Source of the DNA: Candidatus Methanomethylophilaceae archaeon
Lineage (GTDB): Archaea > Thermoplasmatota > Thermoplasmata > Methanomassiliicoccales > Methanomethylophilaceae
Assembly: GCA_017395275.1 (NCBI GenBank)
Contig: JAFPVN010000187.1
Span: 1 to 6,387 of the forward strand
Direction of reading: 5' to 3'
DNA length: 6,387 nucleotides
In this document: positions 1 to 4,309 of the stretch, one piece after another
Position numbering within the stretch: the first letter of the stretch is position 1
How the letters are laid out: each line of letters begins with the position of its first letter
The notes under the pieces: model-generated
The model's database searches: none
What the model was told of the DNA's origin: nothing
Seen by the model: only the letters and a program-made list of their open reading frames with translations
Position numbers and translations under genes: made by a program

Positions 1-1
1 G

Positions 2-163
2 TTCCTGGGCGGCGCCGTGTGCACCACCGCGGCCGGATTCCTCATCGGCAACGGGACGGCAGCGGATTACCGCGCGGTATGGTGGGCGTGTCTCGCCATG
101 GTCATCGCCGCCATGGCGGTCGCCGTGTACATCTTCTGCGGAAAGAGAACTAATAAGCAGTGA
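2..163 (+). CDS. C-terminal end of a membrane transporter, probably MFS (5' partial)
   Basis: An open frame enters from the left edge and encodes 53 residues before a TGA at 161-163. The peptide starts with a small-residue helix (FLGGAVCTTAAGFLIGNG), then a short loop (TAADYRAVWW), then a hydrophobic helix (ACLAMVIAAMAVAVYIF). It ends in a short basic tail (CGKRTNKQ). This helix-loop-helix with a cytoplasmic basic tail looks like the last two transmembrane segments of a 12-TM major facilitator transporter, and the D-Y-R-x-x-W-W loop before the last helix is common there. Substrate and direction cannot be read from this fragment. The stop overlaps the start of the PAP2 gene by 4 bases, so the two genes are probably translated together. 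Another polytopic permease remains possible. The reading frame is secure; the family call is moderate. Confidence 0.6.
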   Translation, partial: FLGGAVCTTAAGFLIGNGTAADYRAVWWACLAMVIAAMAVAVYIFCGKRTNKQ

Positions 164-1104
164 ACCGATACGGCATCATGGCCTTCGAGGCGTTCACGGG
201 CATCGGTCTGCTGGGAGTCCTCCAGGAATTCAGGGATACGGCTCCGCAGGCCATCGAGTCATTCTTCAGACTGGTCTCCGAACCCGTGATCTACCAATAC
301 CTGCCGATCGCCATAGCGGCGTTCCTGCTCTGGTTCGTGGACAGGCGCAAGGGCGACCTCATGCTCCTGAACATGGTCATCGCCATCGATCTTGCGAGGA
401 TGGTCAAGAACGTCGTGAAGCAGCCGCGCCCGTGGCTGCTGGACCCGTCGCTGGAGGATGTGGAGGGATCCGCACATGCCGGCGGTTATTCCTTCCCGAG
501 CGGACACGCGACCGCAGCCACCGCAGGATACGGGACCTTTGCGATGGTATGCGGGTCGAGACCGTGGGCCGTTCTCTTCACGGTACTGGCGGCGGCCATA
601 GTATTCTCGAGGCTGTATCTGGGTGCGCATACGCCCCTGGATGTCGTCGCAGGCGTTATTCTGGCACTATCGGTCATCTACATCAACGGGAGGATATACG
701 CATGGGCTCAGCTCTCCGATGACAACTACCGCAAGGCGTCCTACGGATACATGATCGCACTTCTCCCCGTCTGCATCGCCATGGTCTGCCTGGCGGACAG
801 GAGCTCGGGAACCAATGTCCTGGCGTTCGCCCTTACGTACGGCACGCTGGTCGGCCGTCATCTGGAGCATTTCCGTTACAGGTGCCCGGTGATTGTCTGC
901 GATGCGCTGCGCAAGGCAGTACTGTTCGTCCTCGGGATGGTCCCGGTAGTCATTTGTCTCCTTGTCCTGCCGATGATATTCGGCCATGTACCGGGATACG
1001 CCGTCGGCGGTGCGTTCACGGGTCTTTGGGTCACCCTGCTCTATCCGCTCATCATGCGCCGCTTCACCGTCGTCCGGGGCATCGCGGCAGCTACCGTACA
1101 ATGA
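160..1104 (+). CDS. PAP2-family membrane phosphatase with C-terminal membrane extension
   Basis: This 314-residue integral membrane phosphatase carries the complete PAP2 signature. Motif 1 is K-x6-R-P (K83, R90-P91), motif 2 is PSGH (113-116), and motif 3 is S-R-x5-H-x3-D (S150-R151, H157, D161). In this family the motif 3 His is the nucleophile and the motif 2 His the general acid. Members remove phosphate from lipid phosphates or diphosphates on the outer membrane face, including undecaprenyl or dolichyl diphosphate and phosphatidate-type lipids. Recycling of a polyprenyl phosphate sugar carrier is plausible here, but the substrate is not visible. Helices lie near 46-60, 67-82, 135-150 and 162-175. 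After the core, about 120 residues contain further hydrophobic segments (about 197-212, 217-232, 253-275, 280-298), making it longer than minimal PAP2 enzymes of roughly 200 residues. The GTG start at 160 overlaps the upstream stop (GTGA) and suggests coupling. An ATG at 178 is an alternative start, and no strong Shine-Dalgarno is seen for either. Confidence 0.9.
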   Translation: MNRYGIMAFEAFTGIGLLGVLQEFRDTAPQAIESFFRLVSEPVIYQYLPIAIAAFLLWFVDRRKGDLMLLNMVIAIDLARMVKNVVKQPRPWLLDPSLEDVEGSAHAGGYSFPSGHATAATAGYGTFAMVCGSRPWAVLFTVLAAAIVFSRLYLGAHTPLDVVAGVILALSVIYINGRIYAWAQLSDDNYRKASYGYMIALLPVCIAMVCLADRSSGTNVLAFALTYGTLVGRHLEHFRYRCPVIVCDALRKAVLFVLGMVPVVICLLVLPMIFGHVPGYAVGGAFTGLWVTLLYPLIMRRFTVVRGIAAATVQ

Positions 1105-1129
1105 TGTCGGACTCGGCAATGTATAAATA

Positions 1130-1151
1130 GGTTTTTAGGGGCAAAACCCCC
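1130..1151 (+). terminator. Possible terminator after the PAP2 gene (oligo-T plus small hairpin)
   Basis: Twenty-six bases after the PAP2 stop there is a run GGTTTTT (1130-1136), then GGGG-CAAAA-CCCC (1138-1150). The second element can fold as a 4-bp hairpin. Alternatively GGTTTT (1130-1135) can pair with AAAACC (1143-1148). In archaea a short oligo-T tract is often enough to end transcription, so this is a reasonable end for the upstream unit. The stem is short, so the call is weak. Confidence 0.3.
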
Positions 1152-1212
1152 AGAAGCGGTCTGAAACGGGCGGTTTTCGTGTTCGCAATTTGTCAGTATA
1201 TTTTCAAATTCA

Positions 1213-1224
1213 TATATTTTAAAT
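1213..1224 (+). promoter_or_regulatory. Candidate distal promoter (TATA-like) upstream of the MgtA-like gene
   Basis: The AT-rich block TATATTTTAAAT resembles an archaeal TATA box. Transcription would be expected to start about 25 bases downstream of its centre, near 1243-1246. That would give an RNA carrying a leader of roughly 135 bases with a short open frame and the nested inverted repeat before the GTG at 1382. No clear BRE is seen, and the whole block is AT-rich, so it could be chance. Confidence 0.3.
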
Positions 1225-1287
1225 CAAAAGGGACATTAAAGTGTAGTGAGTTGGACAAATGTACTCAAAACCGACAGAATGACGGTA

Positions 1288-1349
1288 CAGGGACACCCCG
1301 ACACCCTCGGGTCTCTGACGGGACAACGGGGTCACTTTCAAGGTCCCTG
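1288..1349 (+). other. Nested inverted repeat, possible structured leader or operator
   Basis: CAGGGAC (1288-1294) is perfectly complementary to GTCCCTG (1343-1349). Directly inside it, ACCCCG (1295-1300) is complementary to CGGGGT (1327-1332). Inside that, ACC (1303-1305) can pair with GGT (1310-1312) around a CTCG loop. A competing pairing is also possible: CCCGA (1297-1301) with TCGGG (1307-1311). On RNA this gives an outer stem of 7 bp stacked on a 6-bp stem with an asymmetric bulge on the 3' side, and alternative inner folds. The element abuts the TTTAAATA box at 1351. It could be a leader fold in RNA made from an upstream promoter, or a DNA site for a regulator. I do not recognise it as a known riboswitch. 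Confidence 0.35.
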
Positions 1350-1350
1350 C

Positions 1351-1358
1351 TTTAAATA
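1351..1358 (+). promoter_or_regulatory. TATA box of the MgtA-like gene
   Basis: TTTAAATA is a near-ideal archaeal TATA box inside otherwise GC-rich sequence. Its centre lies about 27 bases before the GTG at 1382, so initiation would be expected at about 1378-1382. The mRNA would then be leaderless or nearly so if GTG 1382 is the true start. The preceding bases do not form a strong purine-rich BRE. Confidence 0.65.
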
Positions 1359-1381
1359 CCAAAATCCTATCGCCCCGTTCC

Positions 1382-4195
1382 GTGGATAACGGTTCGACGA
1401 CACCTGAACTTGGAATGAAGGGTCATGGCGACATTGCCGAGATGTCCGTGAGCGACAGGATGAAGTTCGCGGCATCAGCGGATGCCATGACGGTGATGGA
1501 AGAATTGGACAGTAGGCCCGAGGGACACTATAATGAAGAAGTCACGACGTCCCGTATCAAATTCGGCGACAACGTCGTGACCAATCACAACAAGCACGTG
1601 GTTCTCAAAAGACTCTATCACGCATTCGTTAACGTCTTCATAATAGCTTTAGCGATCATCGATATCCTTTGGCCGGTCACTGCCATCATACAGGGCGAAG
1701 AGATCGATATCCCTTACATAATCATCCTGACCACCCTGATCCTCATCAGCGGTACCATGACCTTCATCCAGGAGACCCGCAGCAGCAACGCCGCCGCCAA
1801 GCTCCTGAGCATGGTCACCACCATCATCACGCTGCGCCGTGAGGATGTGGAGATCGAGGTGGACTCCGCCGATCTCGTCGTCGGAGACATCGTGATCCTT
1901 GACGCAGGGGACATGGTCCCCGCGGACGTCAGGATCCTCAAGTCCAACCACCTCAAGGTGGACCAGTCCGCTCTCACCGGGGAATCCGGAGGGGTCACCA
2001 AGACCGACGCCCCTCTCGACGTCGAGGACAACGTCCTCGGATGCTCCAACATGGCATTCATGGGATCCAACGTCATCAGCGGTTCCGCCGAGGCAGTGGT
2101 CGTCGCAGTGGGCGACGACACCATGTTCGGTTCCATGGCCGAGAAGCTCACCAGGAAGAAGGACGCCACGACCTACGACAAGGGATCCAAGCAGATCACC
2201 TCCGTACTCGTCAAGCTCATGATCTACCTGGTCCCGCCGGTGCTCATCATCATGCTGGTGAAGGGCTACTTCAACGACGGCGGATTCGAGTTCGACACCG
2301 TCAAGGACGCCGTCATCTTTGCCATTACCCTCGCAATCGGACTCATGCCCGAGATGCTGGCCACCATCGTGTCCACGAACCTAGCCAAGGGTTCGATAGA
2401 CATGTCGAAGAAGAAAGTCATCGTCAAGGAGGCGACATCCATCCAGAACCTTGGTGCCATGGACGTCCTCTGCTCGGACAAGACCGGTACGCTTACCCAG
2501 AACAGGATCTCCGTCCACGACTGCGCCGACATACACGGGAACAGCAGCCACATGGTGGAGGTCTTCACCTGCCTAAACAGCAGGAATCTCAAATCGTCTA
2601 CCAACCAGATCGACTGGGCCATCGACGAGTATGCCGAGGAGTACGGCTTCACCGATGAGCTGGACCAGTACCCCTACGTGGCGGACGTCCCCTTCGACTT
2701 CTTCAGGAGGAGGGCCACCGTCGTCGTCAAGCAGGACGACGAGGTGAACGTCCTCATCACCAAGGGAGCGACCCCCGAGATCCTCTCCATCTCCACCGCA
2801 TATCTGGATGAGGAGAGGAACATCCAGCCCCTCAACGACAAGGTCAGGAACGACATCATGGGCCTCGTCGAGTGGTACAGCGAGAAGGGCATGCGCGTCC
2901 TCGGTGTAGGATACAAGTACATACCCAGCGGCAAGGAGACCTCCGTCGAGGACGAGTGCGAGCTCATCTTCACTGGGTTCGTGGTGTTCTCCGACCCCGT
3001 CAAGGAGACCGCGAAGGATGCCATCAAGGACCTCAGGGACTACGGCATCACAACCAAGGTCCTCACCGGCGACAACGAGTACGTTTCGCGCTACGTCTGC
3101 GACGAGATCGGGATCAGCACCGAGAGGATCGTCGTCGGACCCCAGGTCGACGCCATGTCGGACGAGGAACTCCAGGGGACCGTCGAGAAGTGCGACATAT
3201 TCGTCAGGCTCACCCCCGACAACAAGATGCGCATAGTCAAGGCCCTCCGCGCCAACGGACACACCGTCGGACTCATGGGAGACGGTATCAACGACGTGCT
3301 GGCCATGAAGGCCGCAGATGTGAGCATATCCGTCGACACAGGAACCGACATCGCCAAGGACACCGCGTCGATGATCCTCCTCGAGAAGGACCTCAACATC
3401 CTGAAGGACGGCGTCATCGAGGGAAGGAAGGTCTACGTCAACACCATCAAGTACGTGAAGATGATCGGTTCGATCAACTTCGGTTACGTGTTCTCGCTGA
3501 TCCTCGCTTCGCTGTTCTTCAACTTCAACCCGATGGGTGCGATGATGATCCTGATCTTCAACCTGATCAACGACTTCGCCTGCCTGATCATCCCGTGGGA
3601 CAAGGTCGAGGACGAGTTCGTCCGCGAACCCAGGAAGTGGGATGCCATCAACCTCAAGAACGTCATGTTCAGGTACGGGCCCATGTGCCCGATCACCGAT
3701 ATAATGACGTGGGCGTTCATGACCTTCGTCATATTCGGCATGATGAGCATCAACGTCGTGGATGCTGCCGGAGAGGTGATCTTCGCCAAGGGATCCTACG
3801 GTAACGTAGCCGACCTGATCCTCCGCAGGGAGGACCTTACGGGTACCAATGTCGAGGCACTGTTCCAGGCAATCTGGGTCATAGAGCAGTACTGGATGCA
3901 GGTATGGTCGATACACATCGTCCGCACCAACAAGCTGCCGTTCTTCCAGGCATGGTCCGCGCCCATCCTCGTGGTGACCGCAATCCTCGCGCTGATAGTC
4001 GGTACGGTGCTGCCGTTCACCGGCGGTCTCTGGGAATCCATCTCGGACTTCCCGATGGACCTGTTCAGGGACGACTTCCTCAGCGTCGCAGGAACTGCGA
4101 TGATATGGATGCCGTTCATCGCCGTGGTGTACTTCTTCGGATCGCACCTGGTGAAGAGGCACATGCTGAAGACCAAGGGCTACTTCGCCTGCTGA
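1382..4195 (+). CDS. mgtA: Mg2+-importing P-type ATPase (MgtA/MgtB-like, P3B)
   Basis: This 937-residue ATP-driven cation pump should sit in the cytoplasmic membrane and import Mg2+. Domains in order: an N-terminal cation-ATPase domain (about 37-70), M1-M2 (about 81-102 and 111-130), and an actuator domain with TGES (199-202). M4 follows with P323-E324-M325, then the phosphorylation motif DKTGTLT (366-372, aspartyl phosphate at D366), the nucleotide-binding domain, the hinge GDGIND (633-638), and M5-M10. The MgtA subfamily is indicated by the segment after M6, with IPWDK (737-741) followed by EFVREPRKWDA, and by the HIVRTNKLPFFQ stretch near M8; this argues against Ca2+ or Na+ pumps. The loop at about 790-828 is longer than I recall for E. 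coli MgtA (898 residues). The GTG at 1382 gives the longest frame; ATG at 1415 and 1442 are alternatives upstream of all conserved domains. All catalytic motifs are intact. Mg2+ limitation is the likely inducer by analogy only. Confidence 0.93.
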   Translation: MDNGSTTPELGMKGHGDIAEMSVSDRMKFAASADAMTVMEELDSRPEGHYNEEVTTSRIKFGDNVVTNHNKHVVLKRLYHAFVNVFIIALAIIDILWPVTAIIQGEEIDIPYIIILTTLILISGTMTFIQETRSSNAAAKLLSMVTTIITLRREDVEIEVDSADLVVGDIVILDAGDMVPADVRILKSNHLKVDQSALTGESGGVTKTDAPLDVEDNVLGCSNMAFMGSNVISGSAEAVVVAVGDDTMFGSMAEKLTRKKDATTYDKGSKQITSVLVKLMIYLVPPVLIIMLVKGYFNDGGFEFDTVKDAVIFAITLAIGLMPEMLATIVSTNLAKGSIDMSKKKVIVKEATSIQNLGAMDVLCSDKTGTLTQNRISVHDCADIHGNSSHMVEVFTCLNSRNLKSSTNQIDWAIDEYAEEYGFTDELDQYPYVADVPFDFFRRRATVVVKQDDEVNVLITKGATPEILSISTAYLDEERNIQPLNDKVRNDIMGLVEWYSEKGMRVLGVGYKYIPSGKETSVEDECELIFTGFVVFSDPVKETAKDAIKDLRDYGITTKVLTGDNEYVSRYVCDEIGISTERIVVGPQVDAMSDEELQGTVEKCDIFVRLTPDNKMRIVKALRANGHTVGLMGDGINDVLAMKAADVSISVDTGTDIAKDTASMILLEKDLNILKDGVIEGRKVYVNTIKYVKMIGSINFGYVFSLILASLFFNFNPMGAMMILIFNLINDFACLIIPWDKVEDEFVREPRKWDAINLKNVMFRYGPMCPITDIMTWAFMTFVIFGMMSINVVDAAGEVIFAKGSYGNVADLILRREDLTGTNVEALFQAIWVIEQYWMQVWSIHIVRTNKLPFFQAWSAPILVVTAILALIVGTVLPFTGGLWESISDFPMDLFRDDFLSVAGTAMIWMPFIAVVYFFGSHLVKRHMLKTKGYFAC

Positions 4196-4204
4196 GGCAC
4201 AAAC

Positions 4205-4240
4205 GGGCGGGTCAACCCCGCCCTTTACCCTTTTCCTTAT
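4205..4240 (+). terminator. Terminator after the MgtA-like gene
   Basis: GGGCGGG (4205-4211) pairs perfectly with CCCGCCC (4217-4223) around a TCAAC loop. The stem begins 9 bases after the TGA. A pyrimidine-rich tail with T runs (TTTACCCTTTTCCTTAT) follows. This resembles an intrinsic hairpin terminator, and the T-rich tail alone fits archaeal termination. It separates the ATPase from the MMPL gene. Confidence 0.7.
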
Positions 4241-4245
4241 CCTTC

Positions 4246-4264
4246 GTGCGCATCGCCTGTGCGC
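4246..4264 (+). repeat. Short GTGCGC direct repeat / hairpin before the MMPL promoter
   Basis: GTGCGC occurs at 4246-4251 and again at 4259-4264, 13 bases apart. The same bases form an inverted repeat, GCGCA (4248-4252) with TGCGC (4260-4264), around a 7-base loop. It ends immediately before the BRE/TATA region, a position that would suit a regulator-binding site. It is short, and GC-rich sequence makes chance occurrence plausible. Confidence 0.25.
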
Positions 4265-4279
4265 GAAAACTATTATTTA
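4264..4279 (+). promoter_or_regulatory. BRE and TATA box of the MMPL-family gene
   Basis: CGAAAA (4264-4269) resembles a purine-rich BRE, and the bases just after it (CTATTATTTA) resemble an archaeal TATA box. Transcription would start around 4298-4302, giving a 5' leader of only about 10 bases before the ATG at 4310. The preceding terminator supports an independent promoter here. Confidence 0.55.
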
Positions 4280-4309
4280 CAGACAACGTGCCAGAGTACA
4301 GGCGAGCCT

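Larger units (their letters stand above)
1105..1381. other. 277-base intergenic region between the PAP2 and MgtA-like genes
   Basis: No convincing protein gene lies here on either strand. The left part holds a TATAAATA (1122-1129) beside the oligo-T/hairpin element. The middle (about 1190-1240) is strikingly AT-rich for this GC-rich neighbourhood and contains TATATTTTAAAT. The right part is GC-rich and carries a nested inverted repeat (1288-1349). That repeat is followed immediately by the TTTAAATA box that probably drives the ATPase gene. This length and organisation point to a regulatory region for the ATPase rather than a lost gene. No tRNA-like fold was recognised. Confidence 0.7.

Noticed and set aside
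259..1130. Several open frames of 60-150 codons on both strands over the PAP2 gene
   Set aside because: They overlap the complete PAP2 motifs in the main frame, and none has a recognisable domain or its own promoter.
1288..1349. A known Mg2+ riboswitch (M-box or similar) or a tRNA
   Set aside because: The inverted repeat is far shorter than an M-box, and I see no matching conserved core. There is no cloverleaf and no T-arm GTTCRA-type sequence in the right place.
2872..3804. A 310-codon open frame on the + strand inside the ATPase gene
   Set aside because: It is an out-of-frame reading of the ATPase, extremely rich in Arg, His, Gln and Gly. The ATPase frame carries all catalytic motifs across the same bases.
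2573..4162. A 529-codon open frame on the minus strand
   Set aside because: It lies wholly opposite the MgtA-like gene, whose conserved motifs prove the + frame. Its Asp/Val/Glu/His-rich, low-complexity translation is typical of the complement of GC-rich codons, and it shows no domain.
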